NCBI RefSeq assembly: GCF_044596045.1
Contig: NZ_CP138995.1
Location: 1,674,001 to 1,738,000, forward strand
Length of the DNA: 64,000 nt
Reading direction: 5' to 3'
Origin: Flagellimonas sp947499585
GTDB taxonomy: Bacteria > Bacteroidota > Bacteroidia > Flavobacteriales > Flavobacteriaceae
Shown here in pieces: positions 34,591-45,461 of this stretch (positions within the stretch are counted from its first letter, which is position 1; every line of letters begins with the position of its first letter). The translations under genes and the position numbers were made by a program. The notes beneath the pieces were generated by a model. That model was given only the letters and a program-made list of their open reading frames with translations, searched no databases and was not told the DNA's origin.

Positions 34591-35517
34591 ATGAAAGTTA
34601 CCGTAGTAGGAGCAGGCGCTGTTGGTGCAAGTTGTGCCGAATATATCGCAATGAAAAATTTTGCATCAGAAGTTGTCTTATTGGACATTAAGGAAGGATA
34701 TGCAGAAGGGAAAGCAATGGATTTAATGCAAACAGCTTCCTTAAATGGTTTTGATACCAAAATTACAGGAAGCACAAGTGATTATTCCAAAACTGCTGGT
34801 AGCGATATCGCTGTAATTACATCAGGTATTCCTCGTAAACCGGGAATGACACGTGAGGAACTTATAGGTATTAATGCGGGAATTGTAAAGACAGTATCAT
34901 CTAGCCTTTTAGAGCATTCACCAAATGTTATTTTAATTGTTGTAAGTAATCCAATGGATACCATGACCTATTTGGTACATAAAACCACAGATTTGCCAAG
35001 ACATAGAATTATAGGCATGGGCGGCGCTTTGGATAGTGCTCGTTTCAAGTACAGATTGGCAGAGGCATTAGAAGCCCCAATCTCTGATGTAGACGGTATG
35101 GTGATTGGCGGTCATAGTGATACAGGTATGGTTCCATTAATTGGCCATGCAACAAGGAATAGCGTTAAGGTTTCAGAGTTTTTAGCAGAAGACCGTATGC
35201 AACAAGTTGTTGAAGACACCAAAGTAGGAGGTGCCACACTTACAAAACTATTGGGAACCAGTGCATGGTATGCCCCTGGAGCTGCTGTTTCTGGATTAGT
35301 ACAAGCAATTGCTTGTGATCAGAAAAAAATGTTTCCATGCTCTACACTTTTAGAAGGAGAATATGACCTTAATGATATTTGTATAGGTGTGCCTGTAATA
35401 CTAGGTAGAAACGGTATTGAAAAGATTGTAGAAATTGAATTAGGCGACGCAGAAAAGGCCAAAATGCAAGAAAGCGCGGAAGGAGTTAAAAAAACTAACG
35501 GCCTACTTCAATTGTAA
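34591..35517 (+). CDS. mdh: NAD-dependent malate dehydrogenase
   Basis: 308 residues, the length of the LDH-like (type 3) malate dehydrogenases. NAD loop VVGAGAVGAS (5-14), substrate-binding SGIPRKPGMTREEL (about 76-89), the ALDSARFKYRLAEAL segment and the catalytic His in GGHSDTGMVPL. Oxidises malate to oxaloacetate in the TCA cycle. The RKPGMTR loop with Arg is the MDH form; LDH would have Gln in this place. Single gene. Confidence 0.95.
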   Translation: MKVTVVGAGAVGASCAEYIAMKNFASEVVLLDIKEGYAEGKAMDLMQTASLNGFDTKITGSTSDYSKTAGSDIAVITSGIPRKPGMTREELIGINAGIVKTVSSSLLEHSPNVILIVVSNPMDTMTYLVHKTTDLPRHRIIGMGGALDSARFKYRLAEALEAPISDVDGMVIGGHSDTGMVPLIGHATRNSVKVSEFLAEDRMQQVVEDTKVGGATLTKLLGTSAWYAPGAAVSGLVQAIACDQKKMFPCSTLLEGEYDLNDICIGVPVILGRNGIEKIVEIELGDAEKAKMQESAEGVKKTNGLLQL

Positions 35518-35587
35518 GCTTTGATACATTTTAAGATTTAAAATAAATGGGCAGGAGACTGCCCATTTGCAATTCCACTAAATTCTA

Positions 35588-35618
35588 TTGGCAAATCTTG
35601 TGGGAAATGATATATTTG
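35588..35618 (+). promoter_or_regulatory. Promoter of secDF (TTG, 20 bases, TATATTTG)
   Basis: TTG at 35588-35590 and TATATTTG at 35611-35618, spaced 20 bases, the Bacteroidota sigma consensus. A start near 35622 gives a leader of about 35 bases. Confidence 0.7.
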
Positions 35619-35656
35619 CACGCTGTTTAAGAAAACTTCTAAAAATTTAATAATCA

Positions 35657-38620
35657 ATGCAAAATAAAGGACTTATAAAGCTTTTTGCGCTCCTTTTTGG
35701 TTTGGTAAGTATTTATCAGCTTTCCTATACATTTATCGCAAGTAAGTTAGAAGGGGATGCCGAAACATACGCCATTACTCAAATTTCGGAAGCTGAGGAA
35801 GATTATGTGGCTAAGCGTGAGGCTTTAGAAGCATCATATTTAGATTCCATTGGTAGCAACCCTGTCTTGGGATACACCAGTTATGACGATGCTAAGAAAA
35901 AAGAACTGAACAAAGGATTGGACCTTAAAGGAGGTATCAATGTGACCTTACAGATTTCTGTAAAAGATATCTTGAAAGGTCTTGCAAACAATACTAAAAA
36001 CCCAATTTTCAATAAAGCTTTGGCGGATGCCGATGCTGCTTCTAAGAATAGCGATAACACCTATTTGGAGTTGTTTTTTGAAGCTTTTGATAATATAAAG
36101 GGAGATGCCAAATTAGCTTCCCCCGATATTTTTGCAAACAAGGGATTGAGCGATGTTGTCAATTTTCAGATGACCGATGATCAGGTTAAACCTATCATTA
36201 GAACTAAGATTGATGAATCTATCGTTTCGGCTTTTGAAGTACTTCGTGAACGTATTGATGGTTTTGGAGTAACGCAACCTAACATTCAGAGAGAAGGAAA
36301 TTCTGGCCGTATTTTGGTAGAATTACCAGGAGCAAGAGACATTGCAAGAGCGCAAGAGTTGCTATCAAGCACAGCTCAATTAGAGTTCTGGGAAACCTAT
36401 GCACAGAGCAATCAGAGCTTGGGAAGCTTTTTTGTTAATGCAAATGAGAAACTTAAAGAGATTTTAGAACCTGTTGAAGAAGAGGAAGAAATCTCTAAAC
36501 CAGAATCAGAAATTGATTCTTTATTATCAGATGTTGCCCAAGATTCTTTAGACTTAACAACTCAAGCAAACCCATTATTGGGTAAATTGATTCCTGCTAA
36601 CCCAGGGAGTCATGCAATTGCTAGAGTATTGGTTACAGATACTGCCGAAATAGGTGGATACCTTAGAATGCGAGAAATCAGAAGGCTTTTGCCAAATGAT
36701 GTACAGTTTACTAAATTCCTTTGGGAACGATCTGCTAAAGATTCTGAACTAGCAGAATTATATGCTTTAAAATCGAATAGAGACAATACTCCTAGAATAA
36801 GTGGAGATGTGGTTTCTGATGCGCAAGACACTTTTGATCAATACAACAAGGCTGCGGTAAGCATGACCATGAATACAAAAGGGGCGAAGGAATGGGAAAA
36901 GTTGACTGGTGACGCTTTCAACAACCAAACCGGTATTGCTATCGTCTTGGATAACAAAGTATATACCGCTCCAGGAGTTTCTACAGGGCCAATATCAGGT
37001 GGTCGTTCAGAAATTACAGGAACGTTTACCGTAAATGAAACCAAAGATATTGCGAACGTATTGCGCGCAGGTAAATTACCAGCCTCAGCGGAGATTATTC
37101 AATCAGAAGTTGTTGGTCCATCTTTAGGGCAAGAAGCTATAGATAGTGGTTTTATGTCTTTCTTGATAGCCATGATGTTTGTATTGGTTTGGATGGTTTT
37201 CTATTACGGAAAAGCTGGAATCTTTGCAGATATTGCGTTAATATTGAACATTCTATTAATTTTTGGAGTACTTACAAGTTTAGGTGCTGTATTGACTTTG
37301 CCAGGTATTGCCGGTATTGTTTTGACCATAGGTATGTCTGTGGATGCCAACGTACTGATATTTGAGCGTATTAAAGAAGAATTGGCACGTGGTAAAGGAA
37401 AGGCACAAGCTGTAGCTGATGGTTTTAGCAATGCACTGTCCTCTATTTTAGATGCGAATATCACAACAGGACTTACTGCAATCATACTTTTTATCTTTGG
37501 TTCAGGTCCAATTAAAGGATTTGCAACTACCTTATTAATAGGTATTGTTACTTCTTTGTTTACAGCAATTTTTATTACACGCTTGTTGGTGGATTGGTAT
37601 GTTTCCAAAAAGGGAAGAAGCCTAGATTTCTCTACACCCATAACCAAGAACCTGTTCAAGAATATGACCATCAATTTCTTGAGTAAACGTAAGATTGCTT
37701 ATGTGGTTTCTTTGATTCTTGTTGGTGTTGGAGTGTTCTCTTTGTTCACTACTGGATTGCAACAAGGAGTTGATTTTGTTGGAGGACGTTCCTATCAAAT
37801 CCGTTTTGAAAAAGCCGTTAATCCATCTGAGATAGCTTCTGAACTAAATACTGTATTTGGTAGTGGAACCAATGTGAAAACTTTTGGTGAAGCCAATCAG
37901 ATTAAAGTGACTACACCTTACAAGGTGGAAGTTGAAGGTATCGAAGTGGATAATGAAATTCAGAATAAATTATATACATCACTGCAGAAATATTTGCCAG
38001 ATGGGACTTCTTTTGAAGACTTTACGGTAGGAGCATCAGTGCAGTCAATAGGCATATTGCAATCCGTTAAAGTTGGTCCGACCATTGCGGATGATATTAA
38101 GAACAACGCCTTTTTAGCGATTATTGGTTCTTTGGCTGTTGTATTCTTATATATCTTATTACGATTTAGAAAATGGCAGTTCTCTTTAGGAGCTGTTGTA
38201 GCGGTATTCCATGATGTTATGATCGTATTGGGTATCTTCTCTTTAACGGGTAGTATTATGCCGTTTAATATGGAGATTGACCAAGCTTTTATTGCGGCAA
38301 TTCTTACCGTAATTGGTTACTCCTTGAACGATACGGTGGTAGTGTTTGACCGTATTCGAGAGATTGTAAATCTAAAAGGATGGAACAATGGAGAAAATAT
38401 AAATCAAGCATTAAATAGCACTTTGAGTCGTACATTGAATACCTCGTTAACAACATTAATAGTGTTATTGGCCATCTTCGTCTTTGGGGGAGAAAGTCTA
38501 AGAGGATTTATGTTTGCGATGATTGTTGGTGTGATTGTAGGTACATATTCATCTGTATTTATTGCAACGCCAATCATGTTTGATGCATTGAAAAAGAAAA
38601 TAGCAGGAGCTGACGAATAG
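35657..38620 (+). CDS. secDF: Fused protein-export membrane protein SecDF
   Basis: 987 residues joining SecD and SecF. SecD: first helix at about 8-27, KGLDLKGGINVTLQI near 93-107, a large periplasmic P1 domain with an acidic patch EEEEEISKPESE (about 275-286), then GPSLGQEAIDSG and five helices including GMSVDANVLIFERIKEEL. SecF: starts near residue 670 with a helix, QQGVDFVGGRSYQIRF, and GYSLNDTVVVFDRIRE; the paired Asp/Arg lines form the proton path. It uses proton motive force to pull proteins out of SecYEG. Fusion is the normal state in Bacteroidota. Confidence 0.97.
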   Translation: MQNKGLIKLFALLFGLVSIYQLSYTFIASKLEGDAETYAITQISEAEEDYVAKREALEASYLDSIGSNPVLGYTSYDDAKKKELNKGLDLKGGINVTLQISVKDILKGLANNTKNPIFNKALADADAASKNSDNTYLELFFEAFDNIKGDAKLASPDIFANKGLSDVVNFQMTDDQVKPIIRTKIDESIVSAFEVLRERIDGFGVTQPNIQREGNSGRILVELPGARDIARAQELLSSTAQLEFWETYAQSNQSLGSFFVNANEKLKEILEPVEEEEEISKPESEIDSLLSDVAQDSLDLTTQANPLLGKLIPANPGSHAIARVLVTDTAEIGGYLRMREIRRLLPNDVQFTKFLWERSAKDSELAELYALKSNRDNTPRISGDVVSDAQDTFDQYNKAAVSMTMNTKGAKEWEKLTGDAFNNQTGIAIVLDNKVYTAPGVSTGPISGGRSEITGTFTVNETKDIANVLRAGKLPASAEIIQSEVVGPSLGQEAIDSGFMSFLIAMMFVLVWMVFYYGKAGIFADIALILNILLIFGVLTSLGAVLTLPGIAGIVLTIGMSVDANVLIFERIKEELARGKGKAQAVADGFSNALSSILDANITTGLTAIILFIFGSGPIKGFATTLLIGIVTSLFTAIFITRLLVDWYVSKKGRSLDFSTPITKNLFKNMTINFLSKRKIAYVVSLILVGVGVFSLFTTGLQQGVDFVGGRSYQIRFEKAVNPSEIASELNTVFGSGTNVKTFGEANQIKVTTPYKVEVEGIEVDNEIQNKLYTSLQKYLPDGTSFEDFTVGASVQSIGILQSVKVGPTIADDIKNNAFLAIIGSLAVVFLYILLRFRKWQFSLGAVVAVFHDVMIVLGIFSLTGSIMPFNMEIDQAFIAAILTVIGYSLNDTVVVFDRIREIVNLKGWNNGENINQALNSTLSRTLNTSLTTLIVLLAIFVFGGESLRGFMFAMIVGVIVGTYSSVFIATPIMFDALKKKIAGADE

Positions 38621-38643
38621 GGTTCTATAAGATTCATAATATT

Positions 38644-38672
38644 AAAAAAGCCACCTTCAAGGTGGCTTTTTT
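38644..38672. terminator. Terminator between secDF and the HEAT gene
   Basis: AAAAAAGCCACC/GGTGGCTTTTTT stem-loop with A run and T run; works for both convergent units. Confidence 0.85.
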
Positions 38673-38686
38673 ATTTCCCTAAAATT

Positions 38687-39457
38687 CTACTTATTTTTTC
38701 TGCCGTAGTTTTCATCGATATAGGCTACAGCCTGGTTTTGGGTAAGTACGGCAAAGTTTTTATAGCGATGGTGGACATCTACAATTTCGTCTAAAGCTTT
38801 TTCAACAAGCTCCTTGTTTTCCCAAGTCCTTAATTCTTTCACTACAATAGCTAAGCATCCTTTTTTATAAGCTATTTGTCCCAAAACATGAATTAATGTG
38901 TTTTTTACGCGGGCTGTTGGGTCATACTGTAATTCTTTTAGCAATGGGAGAATGTCTTGGGGATGTGTCCGTCCTCTTAATTCTATACCATGGCAAATCT
39001 CTCGTCTAACTTCTTTATCTGGATGGTGAAGGTACTTTTTAGCCCAATTTAGAACAGGGGTTGGGTTTTTCTCTCCCATTTTTTTTATAGAGCCTATTAC
39101 TGCATTTCTAACTGAATGGTGTTCATCAAACAGACCCTTATCAAAAAAGTACTCTACATTTTCAAAATTAATCTTGCCTAATTCTCCAGCAGCATTAATT
39201 GTAGTCTGCCTTACCTTTTCAAGTTCAGATTCTAGAAGTTGGTTAAGTAGGGTGATAATAGAAGAGGAGCCAATCTTGTTGTCTTTATATATTTTTCCAA
39301 CACCCAAATATCCAGCTTTTCTAATATAGGTATCCTCATCTGAAAAGTACTTAAGAATGGTTTCTGTTTGTCTTTTTTGAAGGTCACGCAGTATGTCCGA
39401 TTCGATTGTATGAACTAGGTCTACTCGTTGTTCTTTTGACAAATCATAAAAACCCAT
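38687..39457 (-). CDS. HEAT-repeat protein
   Basis: 256 residues, an all-helical HEAT/ARM-like solenoid: RKAGYLGVGKIYKD, VRQTTINAAGELGKI, SVRNAVIGSIKKMGE, VRREICHGIELRG, ARVKNTLIHVLGQIAYKKG at regular intervals of about 35-40 residues. It resembles DNA alkylation-repair-like and lyase-type HEAT proteins but without the conserved Trp/Asp set of AlkD that I would look for, so function is open. Last gene of a minus-strand run; 11 bases after the TfoX-like gene. Confidence 0.82.
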   Translation of the reverse strand: MGFYDLSKEQRVDLVHTIESDILRDLQKRQTETILKYFSDEDTYIRKAGYLGVGKIYKDNKIGSSSIITLLNQLLESELEKVRQTTINAAGELGKINFENVEYFFDKGLFDEHHSVRNAVIGSIKKMGEKNPTPVLNWAKKYLHHPDKEVRREICHGIELRGRTHPQDILPLLKELQYDPTARVKNTLIHVLGQIAYKKGCLAIVVKELRTWENKELVEKALDEIVDVHHRYKNFAVLTQNQAVAYIDENYGRKNK

Positions 39458-39468
39458 GGTTATTAAAT

Positions 39469-39792
39469 TTATTTTGGAGATAAGGACATTACATATTCAA
39501 ATCCTTTTTTAAGATATTTCCCCAATGTTTCTTCATCCTCCAATAACGATTCAGGAATCAAGACATATTCCCGCATTGTTGCACCATAGGATATAAAAGG
39601 TTTAGCTCCATAAGTTTCATCAAACTTGACCGTATCTTCCTTAGAAAGGCGAATGCCTAACTCACCGTCTTTGTTTAATAGGGAAAACATGTATCCGTTT
39701 GCCGAAGTATAAGGCATGGTTTTCCCCTTTCTAACAAAGTTGGGATTTGCTTCTACCACCTTATCGTATAGTTGAAGTATTTCTTCTCGCAC
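39469..39792 (-). CDS. TfoX N-terminal-like small protein
   Basis: 107 residues. KTMPYTSANGYMFSLLNKDGELGIRLSKEDTVKFDETYGAKPFISYG followed by YVLIPESLLEDEETLGKYLKKGFEYV resembles the TfoX N-terminal domain (small alpha/beta domain). TfoX regulates competence in gamma-proteobacteria, but short single-domain relatives have no shown role. Packed between the GNAT and HEAT genes with 11-base gaps. Confidence 0.65.
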   Translation of the reverse strand: MREEILQLYDKVVEANPNFVRKGKTMPYTSANGYMFSLLNKDGELGIRLSKEDTVKFDETYGAKPFISYGATMREYVLIPESLLEDEETLGKYLKKGFEYVMSLSPK

Positions 39793-39803
39793 AAGATTTC
39801 GAT

Positions 39804-40319
39804 TTAAATTAAATTTTTGGTCATTGCCTGAAACTCAAAATGTTCCTTTCCAATTTGGAAATCATGGTCACCAATGGTTTCAAAATCATTTTTTTCATAG
39901 AACTTGATTGCCCTCACATTAGTTTTTAAAACAGATAACCAAATTTTTTCGGAGTTGCTCATAGCTGCTCTACTCAGCAGTTCATTTTGTAGTGAGTGAC
40001 CAACTTTCTTGGATAGAAAATCTTTCAAGACATATATTTTTTGAAGTTGGCACACATTTTCCGCAGCAATAAATTTTGATGGGGAGTTTAGTTTCAATTT
40101 AGCATAACCAACAGGAAGCTCATCAATATAGGCAAGCCAAAAAATATTATTCGGTTTTTCAATACTATTACGAATTTTTTGAACTCCAAAAGTCTGATCC
40201 AAATATTGGTACAAGTCGGTTTTATCAGTAAAGAAATGACCAAACGTTTCAGTAAAGGTAATTCTGGCTAAAAGGGCTATATAGGTTGCATCCGTTGTGG
40301 TCGCTTCAGTTATTCGCAT
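39804..40319 (-). CDS. GNAT-family N-acetyltransferase
   Basis: 171 residues. GNAT layout: MRITEATTTDATYIALLARITFTETFG, PVGYAKLKL strand, CQLQKIYVLKDFLSKKVGHSLQNEL (the acetyl-CoA pyrophosphate loop region, with Gly of VGHSL), SEKIWLSVLKTNVRAIKFYEKNDFETIGDHDFQIG C-terminal motif. Transfers acetyl groups from acetyl-CoA; substrate unknown. Its first 14 bases overlap the end of the ABC ATPase gene, so the two are translated together. Confidence 0.88.
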   Translation of the reverse strand: MRITEATTTDATYIALLARITFTETFGHFFTDKTDLYQYLDQTFGVQKIRNSIEKPNNIFWLAYIDELPVGYAKLKLNSPSKFIAAENVCQLQKIYVLKDFLSKKVGHSLQNELLSRAAMSNSEKIWLSVLKTNVRAIKFYEKNDFETIGDHDFQIGKEHFEFQAMTKNLI

Positions 40320-41565
40320 GATTTGTTACTTTTCCGGTCGAACCATTTTTATTCATAGTTAAAATGTAATCAAATTGTGGCTCTAATCCAACCTCAGTTC
40401 TGTGGGAAACAAAAATAATTGCTGTTTCACTTTCTTGCGAAATTTTGTTGACCAAAGCAATAAATAGCGCTGCACTGGCATCATCCAAACCAGCGGTGGG
40501 TTCATCCAAGATTAGTAATGGTGGATGTTTTACCATTGCCCTTGCCGTCATAACCAATCGCTTTTCCCCTGTGGTAAGTTCCAAGAATGGGATTTTTCTT
40601 TTGTCATAAAGCTGTAAAAGTTTTAGCCATTGATTAGCCAAACGTTTTTCTTGATCAGATGGATTGGTATAAAGACCTACGGAATCATAAAACCCAGAGA
40701 TGACCATATTCTCTGTGGTATGGTATCCTCTAAATTTATCAGTCATTGCTGGAGTAAAATATCCAATTTCCTTTTTTAAATCCCACACACTTTCTCCACT
40801 TCCCTTTTTTTTGCCAAATAAAGTAAGGTCTTGTCCATATCCTTTGTGACTATCACCTGTAATCATGGATAGTAGGGTAGTTTTTCCGCTACCGTTAGGA
40901 CCAATAAGCTGCCAGAATTCACCTTTATTGATAGTCCAATTGATGTTACTCAAAACTTGACGGCCATCAAAACTGACGGATACGTCTGCGAAATTGATAA
41001 GCTGAGTGTTCTCAACTTCTGAGGGTTTAATCGGCGATGGAATGGTTTCAATGAATTGAATGGAGGCTTGTTCGTGCTGTTTCCAGAATGTTTCTGGTGA
41101 AGCGTAAGAGAACAATTTGTTTCCATCTAGTTTAAAGAAATCAGTGGTTATTCGTAAAATATCGTTTGAACGACTTACCAGCTGAACTAAACTGGTGGTT
41201 TTGCAAATAGATAATAATTGTTCTTTTAAATTGGTCTGGGTGGCAATGTCTAAATTGTCAAAAGGGTTGACCAACACCAAAAAATCAGGTTTTTGCTCCA
41301 GTAAATGACTCAGCAGGGCTTTTTTTTGTTCCCCACTGCTCATAGATTTTAAGGATTGGGAAATTCCTTGAGTTAGAATTTTAGTGTCGTGCCGTTCTTC
41401 TTCGTCCATGAAACGTTCAATCTCAGATCTTGAGAAAAGCAATCCTTTTTTATTGTGTAATTCTTTAAACTCATCAATAACCGAGTTACTCAATAGATCA
41501 TGCACCAAACCTTTAGTTTGGGACTTATTGTTGATCAGTATCGCGTAGTTTTTATGCTGATTCAT
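40306..41565 (-). CDS. Tandem ABC ATPase (ModF-like) with degenerate N-terminal half
   Basis: 419 residues, two nucleotide-binding halves and no membrane domain. The C-terminal half is complete: Walker A GPNGSGKTT (222-230), signature LTTGEKRLVMTARAM (330-344), Walker B LLILDEPTAGLD (350-361), His388. The N-terminal half lacks a P-loop (INNKSQTKG near 11-19), keeps a signature-like MSSGEQKK (75-82), and has NPFDNLD at Walker B (100-106). The order resembles ModF/PhrA proteins. Such proteins may act as regulators or non-transport ATPases. Overlaps the GNAT gene by 14 bases. Confidence 0.85.
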   Translation of the reverse strand: MNQHKNYAILINNKSQTKGLVHDLLSNSVIDEFKELHNKKGLLFSRSEIERFMDEEERHDTKILTQGISQSLKSMSSGEQKKALLSHLLEQKPDFLVLVNPFDNLDIATQTNLKEQLLSICKTTSLVQLVSRSNDILRITTDFFKLDGNKLFSYASPETFWKQHEQASIQFIETIPSPIKPSEVENTQLINFADVSVSFDGRQVLSNINWTINKGEFWQLIGPNGSGKTTLLSMITGDSHKGYGQDLTLFGKKKGSGESVWDLKKEIGYFTPAMTDKFRGYHTTENMVISGFYDSVGLYTNPSDQEKRLANQWLKLLQLYDKRKIPFLELTTGEKRLVMTARAMVKHPPLLILDEPTAGLDDASAALFIALVNKISQESETAIIFVSHRTEVGLEPQFDYILTMNKNGSTGKVTNHANN

Positions 41566-41611
41566 TCAACTATCAATATCCAGAATTGGATTACTGTTCT
41601 GAAAATAAAGA

Positions 41612-42136
41612 TTATCCTTGATTTACCCTAAAAATATGAACGGGATTGTCCTTGTAGGTGGTAGTTTTGTCCAAGTGCATACCGTTTTTGAGTGCCACTT
41701 TTTGTGAAGGAATGTTGTCAATATGAATTATAGAGATCAAAGAATTTGCAAAGTTATTCTCAAAAGCAAAATCTTTACATTTTTGAGCTGATTCAAAAGC
41801 AAAACCTTGTAACCAGAATTCAGGTAAAATGGAATAACCAATCTCTAATTCTTCAACTTCATCAACATTTTGAACCAAAAGACCGCACATGCCAACCAAT
41901 TGGTTGGTTTCTTTTAGAACAAGGGCGTTCATGCCACCCAATCCTAGGTCATATCGTTCAAAAATTCGCGCAAACTGTTCTTTGCATGCTACTGAAGGAT
42001 CAGTGGGTAATCCATCCCAATATTTAGTGGATAATGGATTTTGATAGAATGGCATCCAATCATCGAAATCTGAAGATAGAAATCTTCTAAATTCTAATCG
42101 CTCTGACGTTTGATTTTCTAATAAGTAAAGGGACAT
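41612..42136 (-). CDS. RimJ/RimL-type GNAT acetyltransferase
   Basis: 174 residues. MSLYLLENQTSERLEFRRF start, LVGMCGLLVQNVDEVEELEIGYSILPEFWLQGFAFESAQKCKDFAFENN (acetyl-CoA loop) and NIPSQKVALKNGMHLDKTTTYKDNPVHIFRV are RimJ/RimL-type. Such enzymes acetylate N-termini of ribosomal proteins or other amines. The start follows the DUF192 stop without a gap (42136/42137), in a run with lgt. Confidence 0.88.
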   Translation of the reverse strand: MSLYLLENQTSERLEFRRFLSSDFDDWMPFYQNPLSTKYWDGLPTDPSVACKEQFARIFERYDLGLGGMNALVLKETNQLVGMCGLLVQNVDEVEELEIGYSILPEFWLQGFAFESAQKCKDFAFENNFANSLISIIHIDNIPSQKVALKNGMHLDKTTTYKDNPVHIFRVNQG

Positions 42137-42619
42137 CTATTCTTTAGTAAAGGATATGGCATCACCAATATCCAATCCCAATCTTTCGGAAAGGCCTGCA
42201 TTAATTTCCAACACATATTTTACTGGAACTTTGGAAGAAAGCCCTGTTTCATTGTATGGTTGGGCATCTTTCTGAAAACTGGCAATTTTTAGACTTTCAT
42301 CGATATAGATAATATCCAAAGCAATTTGTGTGTTCTTCATATAAAAAGAGTGCATGGCCACATCAGGAAAGATAAATAACATTCCTTGATTGTCTTCCAT
42401 GGATTCACGATACATTAATCCAGTCTGGGTTTCATATTCAGATTCAGCAATTTCAATATCTAACTGGGTTAATATGGAATCGGTTTCTTGTTTTAAAATA
42501 GTTAGAACCCCTTCTTTTGTGAAGCTGATAGCCTCAGTTTTTATTTCCTTTTTGGATTCTGTTTTGCAAGATTGCAATAACAGAACAGAAATAAATAAGA
42601 CTGTAAAAAGTGTTCGCAT
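42137..42619 (-). CDS. DUF192 lipoprotein
   Basis: 160 residues. Lipobox LQSC (Cys18). DUF192 core: EYETQTGLMYRESMEDNQGMLFIFPDVAMHSFYMKNTQIALDIIYID, with the typical GLMYR and FYMKNT motifs and a terminal ISFTKE. Domain function is unknown; some relatives lie near envelope genes. Downstream of lgt with one base between the genes, and upstream of the GNAT gene with no gap, so one operon. Lgt would lipidate this very protein. Confidence 0.87.
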   Translation of the reverse strand: MRTLFTVLFISVLLLQSCKTESKKEIKTEAISFTKEGVLTILKQETDSILTQLDIEIAESEYETQTGLMYRESMEDNQGMLFIFPDVAMHSFYMKNTQIALDIIYIDESLKIASFQKDAQPYNETGLSSKVPVKYVLEINAGLSERLGLDIGDAISFTKE

Positions 42620-42620
42620 T

Positions 42621-43589
42621 CTAAGTAGTAGTTTTGGTTGAACTTGGTCTAAACATAAAATATATTCCTACTAGAATCATTGGAATACTTAACCATTGTC
42701 CTGTGGAAAGAAGCCCCAATGACTCCTCAAAACCTCCTTGGCTCTTCTTAAAGTATTCCACAAAGAAACGAATGGTCCATAGTCCTACCATAAAGAAACC
42801 AAACAGGTAACCTGTCTTATCTTTTTTGTTTGTTTTCCAATACAAAAAATATAGTGCCACAAACACAAAAAGATAGCAAACACCCTCATATAATTGTGCC
42901 GGGTGTCTGTATGGAATTGATTCTAAAACGCTTGAAAATTCCGGATTGTTCTCAATTGCTTTATAGGCAGCACTAGCAGTCTTTTCTTTGGTGATGGACA
43001 TAGCTTTGTAAGCGGGCATATCATCTGAATCTCTTATAAAACGAGTGGCCAAAGCAAAAGATTTGTCCACAATTTTTCCATTTATTTCTGAATTGAAAAA
43101 ATTTCCCAGTCGTACAAAACCAGCTCCGATAGCAGTAGCAACGACCATTCTGTCAAGCAGCCAAAGCATTTTTATATCCTTCCATTTTCTGCAATACAGC
43201 CATACACCAATAATGGCCGCTATTGTAGCGCCGTGACTTGCCAATCCCGTGAAACCTGTGAATTCGTAACCGTTTATAAACCCAAATAAAGACTCGTTCG
43301 CACTTTCTCGGATAGGCAATAGGATTTCCACTAAGTGGTTTTTGTAATAATCCCAGTCGTAAAAAAAGACATGCCCCAAGCGTGCTCCTAACATTATGGA
43401 AACTACTCCATGGATAAAAAGCGAATCTAATTTTTCCATCGATTTTTTTTCATTCAGGAAAATTCGCTTCATAATATACCACCCCACAACAAAAGCTGCA
43501 ATCCAGAGTAAGTTGTAATATTTAATCTGGATAAAACCCAATTTAAATAGGGTGCCATCTGGATTCCAATTAAAGCCTAGGAAGTACAT
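42621..43589 (-). CDS. lgt: Prolipoprotein diacylglyceryl transferase
   Basis: 322 residues from the ATG at 43589 (MYFLGFNWNPDGTLF); an in-frame ATG 45 bases upstream adds a polar stretch before a family-conserved start. About seven membrane helices; Lgt signature VRLGNFFNSEINGK near residue 165, the YRHPAQLYEG motif with the essential His and Arg region, and FFVEYFKKSQGG. Transfers diacylglyceryl from phosphatidylglycerol to the lipobox Cys on the outer face of the inner membrane; many lipoproteins in this window depend on it. Followed by DUF192. Confidence 0.95.
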   Translation of the reverse strand: MYFLGFNWNPDGTLFKLGFIQIKYYNLLWIAAFVVGWYIMKRIFLNEKKSMEKLDSLFIHGVVSIMLGARLGHVFFYDWDYYKNHLVEILLPIRESANESLFGFINGYEFTGFTGLASHGATIAAIIGVWLYCRKWKDIKMLWLLDRMVVATAIGAGFVRLGNFFNSEINGKIVDKSFALATRFIRDSDDMPAYKAMSITKEKTASAAYKAIENNPEFSSVLESIPYRHPAQLYEGVCYLFVFVALYFLYWKTNKKDKTGYLFGFFMVGLWTIRFFVEYFKKSQGGFEESLGLLSTGQWLSIPMILVGIYFMFRPSSTKTTT

Positions 43590-43710
43590 GTGTAAAATTT
43601 TTGGGCTAAGATAAATGTTTTGGACGGTTGCCAAGTTAGATTAACTTGATTTTTAGAAGTTCAGCTTTAATAGTGAATTAGCGCATGCTCTCCTTCTAAA
43701 ATAGATTCTA

Positions 43711-43938
43711 CTAAGGAACAGGGTCATATCCTTTACCGCCCCATGGGTTGCAGCTAAAAATTCGCTTTATGGACAACCACCCTCCTTTAAAGAGGCCATG
43801 CTTTTTTAATGCTTCTAAAGTATAGGCAGAACAAGTAGGGGAGTACCTGCATGTGGCGGGGGTATATGGTGAAATTAAAAGCTGGTATAATCTTACCAAA
43901 AGAACAAAAGGAGCAATAAGGATTTTTTTAATCGACAT
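43711..43938 (-). CDS. yidD: Membrane protein insertion efficiency factor YidD
   Basis: 75 residues, the usual length. One hydrophobic segment MSIKKILIAPFVLLVRLYQLLIS, then CRYSPTCSAYTLEALKKHG and a terminal CNPWGGKGYDPVP, the family marks. YidD aids membrane insertion by YidC, on the inner membrane. It sits 27 bases after cysS, not near rnpA/rpmH as in many bacteria, and 121 gene-free bases separate it from lgt. Confidence 0.93.
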   Translation of the reverse strand: MSIKKILIAPFVLLVRLYQLLISPYTPATCRYSPTCSAYTLEALKKHGLFKGGWLSIKRIFSCNPWGGKGYDPVP

Positions 43939-43965
43939 TCCTTTTATTCAATATGATTTATCCGT

Positions 43966-45447
<1,482 letters not shown>

Positions 45448-45461
45448 TGAAAAACTAATGT

